Positions 23,239 through 35,820 of a stretch of 64,000 bases of DNA are shown in pieces; positions within the stretch are counted from its first letter, which is position 1; each line of letters begins with the position of its first letter. This stretch comes from Pseudisothecium myosuroides (taxonomy: Eukaryota; Streptophyta; Bryopsida; Hypnales; Lembophyllaceae), in contig OX637289.1 in the NCBI GenBank assembly GCA_951799445.1, positions 26,474,245-26,538,244 of the forward strand, in the 5' to 3' direction. Position numbers and translations under genes: made by a program. A model generated the notes under the pieces. That model was not told the origin of the DNA, did not search any database, and saw only the letters and a list, made by a program, of their open reading frames with translations.

Positions 23239-26200
23239 GGATCATCATCCTGTAGAGCTCCTGTACTTGTTCCCTGACAACAGGTCACAAGCAGGAAATG
23301 CTTCACCATAAAATATTGCTAAATTTCTTCATGTCCCGTAAATGCAGACAAACGGTTCATCGGTACCACTCCCTTAATACCCTTTCAATTCGCCACATTG
23401 CAACAGGGAGACTACTTTCTTCCTTTTCACTCCAGTCGTGCTCATACACACATTGTTCGTGAGCTCCGTGTTTCAAGCAGTTAATGCCTGTTGCACGTTA
23501 GGGCAGGCTGAAAAAGTGCACATTGCACTATAGCTGCAGCCAGCATCAATGTGGAAAATGTACGTTACCTATCAACATCTCCACCGTTGCTTCCCTTCCA
23601 AGCTACGTGCTTAAGAGCAAGAGGAAACTGTCAGAGTCCCAATTGTTCCCAACCACTCAAGTCTTTCTGGCCCCAATTATGCTCAAAAATTCTCCCAGCA
23701 CATCGACATCCCAGCTGAAGTGAAAGATTTCAATCTTCCCACCTCTCGTCTACTTTGTACACTCACAATGACATTGAAACCTCAAGTAGGGTGTCACAAG
23801 TAGGGTGTAACATCCAAAGACAATACGTTACTTACAAGGTCTACCCACACTAAACTAGAACATTGGCATGCATGTTGGTTTACTGCTTTAATTATTTACA
23901 AATGCCAGCCCTTTTAATATCGAAATTACCCTAACTAAAGTGTTTTAACTTCGACTGCACTCACTCAGGATGTTACAAGCTCCTGAAGAATATATGGCTA
24001 GGACACACATGGTTCATGGCGCGAGTTCAATTGCCAACATAGCTGGCTATAAACTGGCGAATTTGTCGACTCTGGACTCTGGAGTGACTAAGCTGCACTG
24101 ACGGTACTAACAGTAGGCAGAATTGTGAAGGGAACCCCAGCCTTGCATTGGTAACCGCCGCAGCATGTATGCAGGTAACCTAGTTCAACGGAATTGCGGC
24201 AGTTACATGCCCTGTCTATGAAACATAACCTAATTCCTCCTTAACTGCTCCAAGCTATTACTGCCATATCTGCATCAACCTACTCACAGTAGTAACCGCA
24301 GTTGATCCAAGACTAATATTGTGAGCTTTCTGCTTTCCAAATTTCTGCGTCTACCATTTTATACATTCTCGAGCTTAAGTAATTCTTAGCAGACAGTAAT
24401 AAACCCCAATGGGGCCAGTTCTTGGCAACACCTGAGGATGCCTATCTTTCTATGACTCGTCTTCTTGATTAATCCGACTGCGCACTAATTAAATAATTGA
24501 ATTTCGGTATGAGACAATAGTAGCGAAACGCAAATCAATGGGGTTTAAGCTACCTCACCAAGTCAACTCAATGTAAGCAGCCATGAGTATTGAATTGGAC
24601 TATTGTCTAATTTTCCTACCACCGAAGACTTTCAAGCGGTCGGTTTGTACGCCTGTACCTCCCATTCCGTGGAGATCCAGTGAATCATGCTGTAATTATA
24701 TACGATTTGAAATTGTTCGGTTTGACCCGATCGAAGATAAGATTGAGTCGCAAAGAAACGAAGTGAGACGTCGTCAAGCTCTGAATCCCCTCCGATGTTC
24801 TGAAAACATCGACATCATGTTGAACTAATCTTACAAAGAAAAATCAATCAATCAATCAATCCATATCACCAGTAAACCATACACAAACCTCATGGACGTG
24901 TGACATCATGGGTTTAAGATACTACGCGCTCGCATGAACTACATTGACAGAACCCCACCGGAAACTACGAAACATCAGCGCAAATAAATTCAATTGGCCG
25001 TCTGTTACACTGCGAAAACATCACATCCATCATCCTCAAATTGCGTCAGTCGAACTTCCCTATCTCCATAGCCGATCATACATGCACACACCATTGCAAA
25101 CTATCACCAGCTGATATAACTATTCATTCTTACTCGAACTACTAACAACCCACACGAAGAGATAACGACACGACACGAACCACAGCCAGAATTATTTCCA
25201 TGCATCACAGCAAGTTCCTTAATATTTTTCATATTAAAATAAAGCAATGCTCATCAACTGACTTGTCAATCTACGTGCTTGAGCTTCTCCTCCTCCAGCG
25301 TTCCCCAAGATCAGAGGTGATCTCTGACCGCTCCAGCACATATCCACAGAAAGTATTATCCCAGATATTAATGAAGTTCAACAGCTACCAAACAACCAGG
25401 GATCATCACTCCCGCCATGATTGAGCAAACTCTAAACGTGCAATAAAATCCGCGTCGAGTGTGAGAGAGAAAGAGAGAGAGAGAGACAGTAGTGAGAGCC
25501 TTTCTAACGACTCTAAGCAGTTGGGGATGCAGTTGAGATCTGGGTATGGGCCAGAGGCTTATATAATCATCAGACTGGAAGAGCTAGAGCTTGGTGTTGG
25601 TGGGATTCACCTCCGAGTAATCCGGGCAGATTTCACTGGCAGATTCTTCTAACAATTGCTGTTGGTTGCAAAAAGCTGCAGCTAGCCAGATAGAGCACGA
25701 ATATTACTAACCAAGCAATTATGTTATGCATGGGAGATCGGATTTCTCTCTTGCCCTGCCTGCAGGCTATTGCACTGCACTGGCCTCCCCGTTTGCAGCC
25801 AAGAACTGAGTTCCAGCTCAGGTTTGCACAGAAGAGACGGTCCGTTCTTCGTCTTCTTCTTCGCAGTTCTCAACTGTGCGCGTGTCGGTCCGTCCTTGCT
25901 GTATGACTGTTCCAGTCTAGAATCTCAACCATCCTCGGTTCTGTAACTTCTTCTTGCGATGAAACCTTGAGGACTCTCCCTCACTCGCCTGGCGCTACTG
26001 TAGTATCCTTGGATGAAACCTTGAAAGGCGGGTTATGAGTGGATGATATCTTGATCTTTCTGTGGAAAGAGGTGGTGGTTCGTGTAGGGGGCTTTGCTTG
26101 GATGATATCTGTAAGGGTAGGTGTGGTGAACGTTCGCAATGAGCGTTGTTTAGAGCTTCCTTGCCAGGGCAGGCTGGTGGGTTGGAAACTTTGGTTGGCT

Positions 26201-26307
26201 TCAGCAGGAGTGAGGTGAGTTTTCTAGAGGTCAGTCGCGGTTGAGTTTTGAAAACTCACCGCCATTAATTGGTATTGTACCTAATTACTATTATTAGACT
26301 GTTCAAA
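23239..26307 (-). promoter_or_regulatory. Upstream region of the KH-RING gene, possible leader exons
   Basis: The DNA has gene-like, mixed composition but no convincing protein frame. An acceptor-like TTGTCAG at about 23275 on the minus strand, just before the ATG exon, suggests a spliced 5' UTR whose upstream exon lies farther out. Also present are an AATC run at about 24842-24862 and an AG run at about 25468-25487. Promoter elements were not assigned. Confidence 0.35.
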
Positions 26308-26520
26308 TTTTTATATATTCTTATTGGCTAGTGAAAAGAGTTTCTGACGCACCAAAGAACGTGACATTTGGATACTGTATGCAAAAGTTATGAAGAAACA
26401 AAGTTTGGTTCTAAAAAAAATTCTTCCACATAGGTACATAATTGATTTTGGAGATGTAAAATACACAAAGTGAAGATGGCGGTTTAGGATCAGTGGCGCT
26501 TTTGGGGGTGTCCACTTTAA
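26308..26520 (+). repeat. Interspersed repeat B, uninterrupted copy
   Basis: Matches 6943-7032 joined to 9435-9545. It includes GACGCACCAAAGAACGTGAC, AAACAAAGTTTGGTTC (the empty site of the 2.4 kb insertion) and CACATAGGTACATAATTG. No TIRs or coding content were seen. Confidence 0.7.
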
Positions 26521-27996
26521 GAAAATGAATGACCCATCATTGATCTTGAGTCACCATTTCATTTCATGGTTTCAAGTCACTATATATGTGGTGTTAAAAG
26601 TGTCATTCAAACTCAACTGTCATTTAAGTCCTGTAATTATTGCATGGGACCTAAAAAAAAGTCCGATGTCTTTAGATTAGGCTCAAATGCAATTGGGATT
26701 TCAACTTTATTGTGGCTTGACTCTAAAAATCCATATAAGAAAGTGACAAGGAAAGTGTTCTCAAGTGGGCTCCTATTTAAATGCAACTATTTGTGGAAAT
26801 AAGGCAATATAATATATATTGAATGAATTTTGCCTTGATGAAAGTTTGAGTGTAAACATGATATTAACCCTTAAAGGTATGTGGGACATGTATAAATGGT
26901 TAAGTATTTGATTCCTAGAATACAATTTATATTCTAAAATATGGCAAGGCATTTACTATTGAATTGACAATTTAACAATTAGCACCTTTCATTTGGATGT
27001 CAATATAACATCTAATAAACCTTATCATGCTCAAATATGGCACCATACATATAGAATACATTATCATTTTGAAGCTTTCAAGACATATGGGAGATGGAGT
27101 AATGATCCAAGTTGGAAGTACCATGTGTCATTGGATTCCACTCATTCAACATGAATACAAAACTTTTAATACTATTGTATGTATACCTTGATTCATGCAC
27201 CTTCTATGTCAAATACACAAAACAAAAACATATGTTAAGTCCCTGGAAATTGGACTTTGCAGACCATAATCATAGATTAAATGACTTTGTATAATTGATA
27301 TAAGTTCTTTTGAGTTTTATTTTTTCATGGAGATTTGAGTTTTGGCTTGGGTGAAACTCTTTGAGTCGCTTGCTTCCCTTGTGTGGGTGGAGCGTTTGGT
27401 TTTGGACGCATGCGGCGGACGGTAGGGGATTATGATGAACGAGCGTATGTTTAGGCGTGGTTGGGAGGAGGTTTGGCATGAGTAAGGTGGGTGATGAGTG
27501 TTTGAGTGAGTGATGAACAAATGACAAGCAGCAGCTTATGGCAGCATACGGGGAGGCCACCGGCAGTTACTGAGGGGATGATCTTCCCGATGATTACTCG
27601 ATTCAAATCATCATTGCCGGCCCCTTGCGATCCCATGATGCCAGCGCACCCCATTTGGCCATTGCATTTCAAAATCCATCATCAGCTCAGGAGGAAAACC
27701 GGCGGAGTGGCCTTCCTTCAGCTCTTGCAAGAGCCGGAATGAATGATCATCTTCTCAGTTAAACTTAAGTTACACTCAACCTGACCTGAGCGAGTGAGTG
27801 AGCTCGCTCCATCACTCCGAGATTGCCTCCTCTGCCGGCATCAATTAAATTAGGGAACGTCCGGTAGGGGAGGCAGGAATCACAGTGGGATGGTTCCAGA
27901 AGCCAATTCAAATGAGTAAGCTTAAGAGCTCCTCCATCTAAAGAAAGGCCACTCAGGCAATTTTTATGAGGTAATTGCACTTAATTTCTTCCCCTT
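26521..27996. other. Intergenic DNA with a small GC-richer patch
   Basis: 26521-27330 is AT-rich with nothing recognised. 27340-27980 is less AT-rich and has short frames on both strands (best on minus, 27451-27672). None has a recognisable domain, so I do not call a gene. Confidence 0.4.
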
Positions 27997-28252
27997 TCTA
28001 AAACCGATCCCTACAGATTCTTGCCAAAAATGTACTTCCACTATTCATGAGAGTCTAGGGTCAATTTTAGAAACACTTATTTTCAGCACATTGAATATTC
28101 ATAGTTTATTCATACGGTGTCCAAAAAATGCATTATAAGAGAATTTAGAATCCCCTTTTGACTACCAACAAGACCATACAAAAAGTTGTCAGTATAATAA
28201 TGGAAACCATGCTGAATTGATTAACTAATCGATTTTAGGTGTAGTTACCTTA
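27997..28252 (+). repeat. Interspersed repeat D, intergenic copy
   Basis: Colinear with 51559-51812 in aldehyde oxidase intron 12. Shared blocks: CTAAA(A/T)CCGA, CAGATTCTTG, AATGTACT, CATGAGA, GTGTCCAAAAAATGCAT or its variant, GAAACCATGCT or its variant, and TTAGGTG(T/C)AGTTACCTTA. No TIRs were identified. Confidence 0.65.
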
Positions 28253-29652
28253 TTCAGAAGTTTGAACTTTGAAATCATATTTATCCATTGTACAATATCG
28301 GAAAGAAAGTACTAAAAATAATTTTTTCATAGTTACCCAAAACTCTCAACTCACACACAGACAAGAAACTTCTGATCTCAATACATGGCAGTCTAGTGGG
28401 GGTTTCTGTGGTGTCCAAATGTGTGAAAAATCAGAATTTACGTATATTTTATTTGGGGTGCTATACATCAAGTTTATTATAAAATGTTGATTGTGTTTTG
28501 GCATTCCCTTCAATATTAACAATATAATGTGAAATTCATTTGGATAATACTTCTGCAAATGTAAAAAATTGGAGTTAAAACTTTGACCTATTGAAAAGAT
28601 GAGAGACCAAATAATGGCCTCATATGCCTTGAGGCTTAATAAGAGATTTGTGGCATTTGCCTTTATACAATGGTAGGTTCAATACAAAATAATTAGTTTT
28701 AAAAGATAAGTGTCATGTATGATACAACTATATTTTAAAACATGTGCAAAAAATGCATTTGAATTAGTCTATAAAAAACCAAATTTTTATCACGATAAAG
28801 TAGACTTTAATTATAAAGCACAATATCTTGATTATGAATGATTAAATATAGAAAGTTGATTGAAATACAAAATTTGGAGAAGTTGAAGTCATTCACAACT
28901 TAGAAAATGTTGAGAAAGAAATATTGATAAAAATATAGTGAACTAAAAATAAACATGTTGCCACATGTAAAGTGCGTAGTAAATTGCTGCTATAGAAGTC
29001 GTACCTAGTCATAGGTTTTGTAGTTATTACTATAAATTCTAAAATTACTCAAAAAATCCTACCTTGTAGATACCAAATTAAGAAATTTTCAATTGATATC
29101 CTTATTGAGTTTTTTAGGACAATGACAACTTATACATTCATAAAGTAACTCAATTATATTCATAAGTGATTGCAAGTTGGGATTCTTAGCTAAAAATTAA
29201 ATCCCGTCAAGGATTACCCGGCCTAGAATGTTGAGCTCAAGCACATAGGAACAAATTGGGTTGAGAGTCCACAATGCGCCAATGCTCATCACAATAAATA
29301 ATGTCCCAAAGCTTTGTGGCACTGAAAATGCTCCATCATGAGGAATGAGACTCCTTCAACAGCTCTCATTAGAAAAGTGAGCTTTCAGCGCCCCATTCAA
29401 TGCCCCATATTCAGGTTAAATTTTTCGCTTGAATTTGAATCATTGCACTTGAATTGCACCTTATACCTTTGTATGTTATACTCCAATCCATGATGTCATT
29501 CTTATTGAGTACTGAAGAGGCCAGTCACCAGTCTTCATGTTCAAGATGTGAAGCTCGCACCTGAGTTTCAATAGGCAAAGGGCTTACGCTTCTAACACAC
29601 TTTCCAAAAAATTTAACAGACATTTGCTACATAAGCTTAACCCCAGTGGGTA
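28253..29652. other. AT-rich intergenic DNA
   Basis: No gene, RNA or bounded element was recognised. 29200-29600 is slightly less AT-rich but has no convincing frame. Confidence 0.5.
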
Positions 29653-30587
29653 TTAACCCCTAAAGTTCCAAGGCCATTTTTCCATCAAAAAACACTCAAA
29701 ACTGCCATTTCTATAGCAAAGAGCAAAAAATATTAAAAATGTTTTTTTTTGCATATTTAACTGTAGGGTCTTGTACTAGACTAGTGCAAGAATTTGTGGA
29801 AGAAATTTCAGAGACTTTGACCGTGTAGATTGCAAGATATTTGCATTTAAAGTAAAGGAATCAAGTTTTTTTGTACCTTGCTCAATAACATTTTTTGGCT
29901 TTGAACCTTCTTAACTTAAAATTTTTGCTCTAATGATTTTGAATTTCTAATTTTATATGATGAAGAATTGAGTTGAGAATCTAGGAAAAAAAATTCAAAA
30001 AAGAAACATTGAGATTTCACTCATTAAAAAATTGTTAAGTAGAAGTAGGTTCAAGATTGAAGGAAAAATTAAATCATTAACAACTCTAAGATAGAGTTGA
30101 AATATACTAATCACAACGGTGAGATTATTCTAGTAAAAAATCTTAACCTTGTGAAACTTTTTTTTTGAAAAATTATCAAAATTGAGTTCAAAAATAAATC
30201 CTACAAGTTATTTTTTCAACTGAAGATGCTCTAATTGCCTGAAAAATAAGATTGTCCATAACTTTTGCATAACAAATCCAAATGGAATGAATCAAAGCTT
30301 CCCATGTAGATAAAAATAAAATCTATATGAAATTTTTCTTTTTAAGTTTTTAATTTAAAGTTTTTGTGAGGTTTTTTTTCTGCCTGCCAAACTAAAATTT
30401 GGAGTTTTTGTGCCAAAACTTTTGCTCCCAGGCACCGATTGAAATAAAAATTACATTTTTGGAAAGCTAATGTGATTCTCTATCTTCACAAACAAAATTC
30501 AGAAAATTACAACAAATATTGAGACCGTAGGAGCCTGCCCGGAATCCATTTTGTCCCCTGAGGGGACAACAGGACTTTAGGGGTTAA
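29653..30587 (+). mobile_element. TTAA-ended element, long type, copy 4
   Basis: Starts TTAACCCCTAAAG and ends GACTTTAGGGGTTAA; 935 bp. It carries ACTCAAAACTGCCATTTCTA near the left end, AAATTGTTAAGTAGAAGTAG at about 30028, and GGCACCGATTGAAAT near the right end. Its right TTAA abuts the foldback at 30588. Confidence 0.75.
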
Positions 30588-30992
30588 GTGTCCAAAGGAT
30601 GACAAAGAATCCTTCTATGTAAGATAGAAGTGCAAATGTTCATCTTTAGAATTTTGCTTGAAAAGGAGAGGTCTTGTATAATAGTTTGACCTCTAATAAC
30701 TGTTCTTTTTTTTAAGCAAACAATTCACACAATACCAGAATGGTCGATTTCCATAATGACTAGCCTGTTCATTTGGAATTGATCCTAGAACGTTGGACTG
30801 GTCATTATGAAGATCATCATTTTTAGTACCGTATGAATCATTTTGCTTAAAAAGAAACAGAATCACTCATTGGAAGTCACACTATTGGGCAAGACCTCCC
30901 TTTTTCACACAAGATTCCAAGGATGAATATCTGCATTTTTGTTTTCTCTAAGGTTTAGGATTCTTTGTCATCCATCGTATACTAAGTGTTTG
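30588..30992. repeat. Foldback palindrome (about 400 bp)
   Basis: The left arm, about 30588-30775, is complementary to the right arm, about 30785-30992. Landmarks: GGATGACAAAGAATCCT at the outer left and its complement near 30960, GGAGAGGTCTTG / CAAGACCTCCC, and CATAATGACTAG / CTGGTCATTATG at the centre. No coding content. Confidence 0.7.
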
Positions 30993-31036
30993 CCAGTATG
31001 TTTGGATTTTCAGAATTTTTGTTTTACTTGTTTATT

Positions 31037-31728
31037 CAAAGTCCCAAGCCACCCCAAACTACCATTAGTAGTGTAAAAAACAAAACTTTTAAGAAATTGT
31101 TTGTGTTGCATAATTATCTAGCTATAGGATCTTGGAATGGACTAGTGTAAGAATTTTAGAAATTTTGACAACAAAGATTGTAAGATATATCTATGTTTAA
31201 AGTTTTTTTTGTTTTTTTTGTTTTTTTTGCATCTTACCCAACAAGATTATAAGACTTTGAATCCTCTCAACTTAAAATTTTTGCACTCTGGATTTTGAAT
31301 TTAAAATCTTTTATATTGAAGAATTGAATTAAGAGTTTGAAGGAAAAAAATTACAGAATAAAATTTGATTTTCAGTCTTTAATGAATTATTAAATAGAAG
31401 CAAATACAAGATAGAAGGAAAATCTAAATTGTAAATAGTTCTCCGATGAAATTTAAACACACTATCTCAACAATGAGATCGTTTGAGCAAGAAAATACTA
31501 CAGAACTTTGATTTTTGGAAAATTGTGAAAATTGAGTTAAAAAACAAATATAGTACATGATTTTCTTAGAAAAATGCTCTAAATGCAAGCAAGATGCTCC
31601 ATAATTTTGACCACTAATCCAAATGCAATGAATCAAATCTTTTGGAATAGACAAAAATATAATTTATAAGAGATAAACTTTTGAAATTTTTATTTAAAGG
31701 TTTTTCATTTTTGGGGGCCTGATTATTT
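31037..31728 (+). mobile_element. TTAA-family element, degenerate and truncated copy
   Basis: It begins inside the left end (AAAGTCCCAAGCC, then AAACTACCATT). It runs through TTGCAAGATATAT...GTTTAAAGT and a decayed ATTAAATAGAAGCAA form of the internal landmark. It stops before the right end, where another copy begins. Confidence 0.5.
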
Positions 31729-32637
31729 TTAGTTTAAATGACCAACATATGTTTTTTGGCAATATAAAAATTTTGGACAAGTACGTGTGACTAGAGATTT
31801 GCATATTTTAGGCTGAAATTTTCATAGAAGGTGGGAACATGAAATATCTTTCATATGCACTAAATTTCGTGACATTTGAAAATATGAGTCAAAAGTTTGC
31901 CAAATATGTTACTTTTTATCCTGGCTAGGCAATCTAGGCAGATCAGAAAAAATATTTTTTTTCAAAAAAAAAAATTTGAAATTGGTTTTCTAGAGTTATT
32001 TATACGTGGAAAGCTTTGAATCATTCCATTTCGATCAATGAGTCAAAAGTTATGAGGAGTTTTAGATTGCGGGCAGTTATGGATTCTCTACTCTAAAATA
32101 AACTTTGAAGTTCTTTATCTTACTCAATTTTCAATATTTTTTGAAAAAAATAAAATCATAGGATGTAGATTGTTTATTACAACATTAAAACCATTAGGAT
32201 TGGCATTTTTCAATTCCATAATTAAATTCTTAATAATTTAGTATTTTGAATCATCCTTTACTTCTTTCTACTTACTATTTTTTTCCTATATGTTTTGCAA
32301 CTCCAAATGATTTGAAAATTCTTAAGGATGTAGCCAACTTGTCTAGGAAAAAGAATCTAAAGAAGCACTACCATTTTGGACATTTTTTCATAGAAAAGTG
32401 AGCTTAAGAAGTGCAACTGCCCTATTTTTTGTAGTGCCAAAAATGATTTCAATGGATTTGAATACTTTTATCTTGCAATCCATGTGGTGGAAATTTCTGA
32501 AATTTTTACCACATGTTCTCAAGTTAGCATATTAGAGGATCCTATGGTTACATGTGTCAAAAAAAGTTTTTTTTCAAATTTTTTGTACTTGTAAGAGTTC
32601 TTGGTGAAAAACATAGTCACGGAACTTTAGGGATTAA
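31729..32637 (-). mobile_element. TTAA-family element, third type, degenerate copy
   Basis: The left boundary is decayed (TTTAAATGACC in place of TTAACCCCTAAAGGACC) but is followed by GTACGTGTGACTAGAGAT as in copy 2. The right end reads ACTTTAGGGATTAA. Interior parts (about 32060-32460) match 35930-36400 in reverse complement, so this and 35821-36750 form a subtype. Confidence 0.55.
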
Positions 32638-32844
32638 AATGGATGAGAAAATGGTCTAAGATGACCCTAAATTACCAGGTGATGGTTGTGAGGTGTCCAA
32701 ATTGAATGGGATGGTTGTAGGTTTGATACCTAGTGGTGACAGGTTCTTTACCTTATGTGTGAAATCAGTCTCTCTTATCGACGAAAACCCTCACAACTAT
32801 GTGTTTCCTGAACATGCTCATGTAAAAAAATGGATGAGAAAATG
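32636..32844 (+). mobile_element. SINE-like retroposon with 18-bp target duplication
   Basis: AAAATGGATGAGAAAATG occurs at 32636-32653 and again at 32827-32844. The body of about 173 bp ends in an A-rich tail (TGTAAAAAAA). GGTTTGATACC at about 32729 resembles the RNA polymerase III B box (GGTTCGAATCC); a convincing A box was not identified. Long duplication plus A tail is typical of LINE-mobilised elements. It landed on the right edge of the TTAA-family copy before it. Confidence 0.65.
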
Positions 32845-33692
32845 AAAGGGAACCTTATATCCTAAATACCTAACAGACCATATATGGTTGATTGAAAATT
32901 TTGGGCTTGTTTTGGTGTAGGCAGCTAAATTCTTTTGACTGTTTTAAAATTATTTATGGGCAGTTATGAAGGTTAACTATTGAAAGCTTTCATTTTTCAT
33001 TGAAAAAACTAAATATTTGATTTTTGAGAGGTCCTCAAAGGCATATATGTACCATTAGTGAAAGTATAAAGCTTACAAATTTTACTTGATTTCCTGACTT
33101 TAAGCAAAGCTTGCCAATTTCACTTAAATTGAGATCTAAAAAATTGTACTTATCCATTTGTTTTGAAAATGGTCCCATTGAAAAGAGTGAAGTGTTTTCA
33201 TGATTTTCACCATTGAAAGTTTTGATTGGAAGGTGGATTGTGTGATAAGTTTGATAGCTCTTCATTTGAACTTAAGGTTTTTGGAAGTACATTTTAGTGT
33301 GCTAATACAATTTTTAGTTGTTCATGTCACCTCCAATCTCAAAAAACTCTTACATGCAAATTTCTCAAACATTGTGGGGAATACAATATACTAAAAATAG
33401 AATATACACATTTTTCTTGTTACAATCTCACAACTCCTATGCAATTTTGCACTCAAAATTGGTATGCATACTAATAAACAACTCTTTAAACATCCATATT
33501 GGTAGATTTTGAAAAATAAACAATTTGCTTCATTAGGGATAACTATAAGCCCATGTTCTTTTTTCATAGGAAAAATACAATTGGAAAGACTTAGGCACTT
33601 AGGGGTTAAATGCCCTATTTAAAATAGACAAGGTTTATAGTCACTTGGATTTTGGTCCCTCTTCAACTTGTTCCAATGGTTTTTGAGGGTGA
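32845..33692. other. AT-rich DNA with an orphan TTAA-element end
   Basis: CACTTAGGGGTTAA at about 33595-33608 looks like a right end of the TTAA family. No matching left end was found, so it may be a truncated copy. Nothing coding was recognised. Confidence 0.4.
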
Positions 33693-34342
33693 TTAACCCC
33701 TAAATGCCCAAGGCCTGTTTTGAACTTCTAGGAATTTGCTCTAAATTGAACAAAAAGTCAACATTTTGGTAAATTGTATCAATTTTTTTTGAATTGTAAC
33801 TGTACAAATTCAAATTAGACATGTTAGAAATCACATAGGAAAAGAAAACACAGCAACTGAACATCACTTATGAATTGAAAGATTATAATGTTTGAACATG
33901 AGGGTGTTAAAACTAAGAAATTCATTCAATCTTTTTTTCACATATCAAATCTAAAAAGTTGGTCATCAAAAAAATATGAGGTTAAAGGGCCTAACATGCA
34001 TAACCATAATCAGTTTATGGCTTCTCAAAATCTACTCTACAATTTTTTTAAATGAATTTCTAATGTGAATTTTTTTCTAAGATCTAGTGTATTTGAGGCT
34101 CATTTCCAAGAGCCCTCAACACCACGGAAAATCAAGATTACAATGGGTACCCTTGCACAAAATCTTGAATAGAAAAATCAAAATCTGTCATTTTCAAAAT
34201 TAGACTTTTGACGCTAAAACAAGACTTCACAAAGAATTTTCCAAAAATATAAATTACTAAAAATAACAAATTGGTTAGGTTTTATTTAACTTCAAAGTTT
34301 TCTCGAAACCAAAATTTGGTGCCTCGGGCATTTACGGGTTAA
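33693..34342 (+). mobile_element. TTAA-ended element, short type, copy 1 (650 bp)
   Basis: Starts TTAACCCCTAAATGCCC and ends GGGCATTTACGGGTTAA. The interior differs from the long type: AAAGAAAACACAGCAACTGA and GAATTGAAAGATTATAATG are its landmarks. The same landmarks appear at 36948-37548 (inverted) and in the aldehyde oxidase intron at 53097. Confidence 0.7.
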
Positions 34343-34602
34343 CTGATTATGTAATCCCAACAAAGTTGACTGCTTCTTGTTTGTTCTTTCTAATGCTGTC
34401 CATTGCCAAAAATATTGTTGACTTTTGTTGTTGTTTTCCTAGTGTCAATGCAATTTTTGCTGCTAGAATGCATCCTTATTGCTGAAAATGCAATTTTATT
34501 AGATAGAATGTAACAATAATTTGTCACTCTAATTGCACTTTTACTACTACAAATTAAACTTTGTTGAAATATTTGTTGTTATACTATAGTAAATAGCATG
34601 TA

Positions 34603-34704
<102 letters not shown>

Positions 34705-34797
34705 ATTGATGATTCCATTGTAAGAAGTTGCTAAAATAATATCAATGTCATTTGCATGGTAATTTTCACTTTACATTATTTAAGGTGACTAAAGCTT

Positions 34798-35300
34798 TTA
34801 ACCCCTAAAGTCCCAAGGCCTTTTTTTCATCACATTCCACTCAAAACTGCCATCTCTATTGCAAAGTGCAAAAAAACATTAGAAATTGCTTTTTTTGCAT
34901 ATCTAATTGTAGGATCTTGCACTAAAATGGTATTAATATGAGTGGAAGGAATTTCAAAACTTTGATTGTATGGATTGCAAGATATTTGCGTTTGAAGTGA
35001 AGAAAACTAATTTTTTTTTGCATCTTGCTTGTCTAGATTTTGAGACTTTGAATCTTTTTTATCTTAAAATCTTTGTACTACACATGTTGAATTAAATAGA
35101 AATTTATGTTGAAAAGTTCAGTTGAAAGTTTAGGAAAGAAATTTCAAAATACACACATTTGATTTTCATTCTTTTAAAAAATTGTTAAGTAGAGGTAGGT
35201 CTGAGATTGAAGGAAAATGAGATCATTAGTAGGTCTAAGATGGAATTAAAATACAATAATTCCAATGGTGAGACTATTCTAGCAAGCAAACTTAATCCTA

Positions 35301-35351
<51 letters not shown>

Positions 35352-35772
35352 AAACATGAAAAATGCATTGCAAAATGAATCCTACAAGTTAATTTTTCAA
35401 GACGATGCTTAGATTGTCCTTTCCAAAAGATTGTCCATAACTTTCTCATCACTAGACTAAATAGAATGAATAAAATCTTTCCATGTAGATAAGAAAATTT
35501 TCTAAGAAAAATAAAATTTTCAAAATTTTATTTTGACTTTTTGTGGGCTTTTTGGTGTTGCCCAATGATTCAATGAACCTTGTTTTGGGCTTAGGATGGC
35601 AAAATTTTTGCTTTCGGGGTACCAATTGAAATACAAATTATATTCTTAAAAAATTGATGTGTTTTCCTATCTTTCAAAAAGTTGCAAAACATTAGAATGA
35701 GAATTGAGAGTGTAGGAGCCTATCCAAAATCCATTTTATCCCCCAAGGGCACACTGGGGCTTTAGAGGTTAA
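34798..35772 (+). mobile_element. TTAA-ended element, long type, copy 5
   Basis: Starts TTAACCCCTAAAGTCCC and ends GGGGCTTTAGAGGTTAA; 975 bp. TTGTTAAGTAGAGGTAGGT lies at about 35179. It contains an AT dinucleotide tract at 35303-35336 followed by a T tract. Confidence 0.7.
35303..35336. repeat. AT dinucleotide microsatellite
   Basis: About 17 AT units followed by about 18 T, inside TTAA-ended copy 5. Confidence 0.9.
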
Positions 35773-35820
35773 ACCAATTTTGTGCTTTTTTTAATTATAA
35801 GTTTCCTCTTCTATTCAATT

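Noticed and set aside
26864..26880. TTAACCCTTAAAGG as a TTAA-family end
   Set aside because: It is isolated, with no matching right end and no internal landmarks nearby.
27451..27742. Frames on both strands in a GC-richer patch
   Set aside because: They are mutually overlapping, short, without a domain and without splice-consistent partners.
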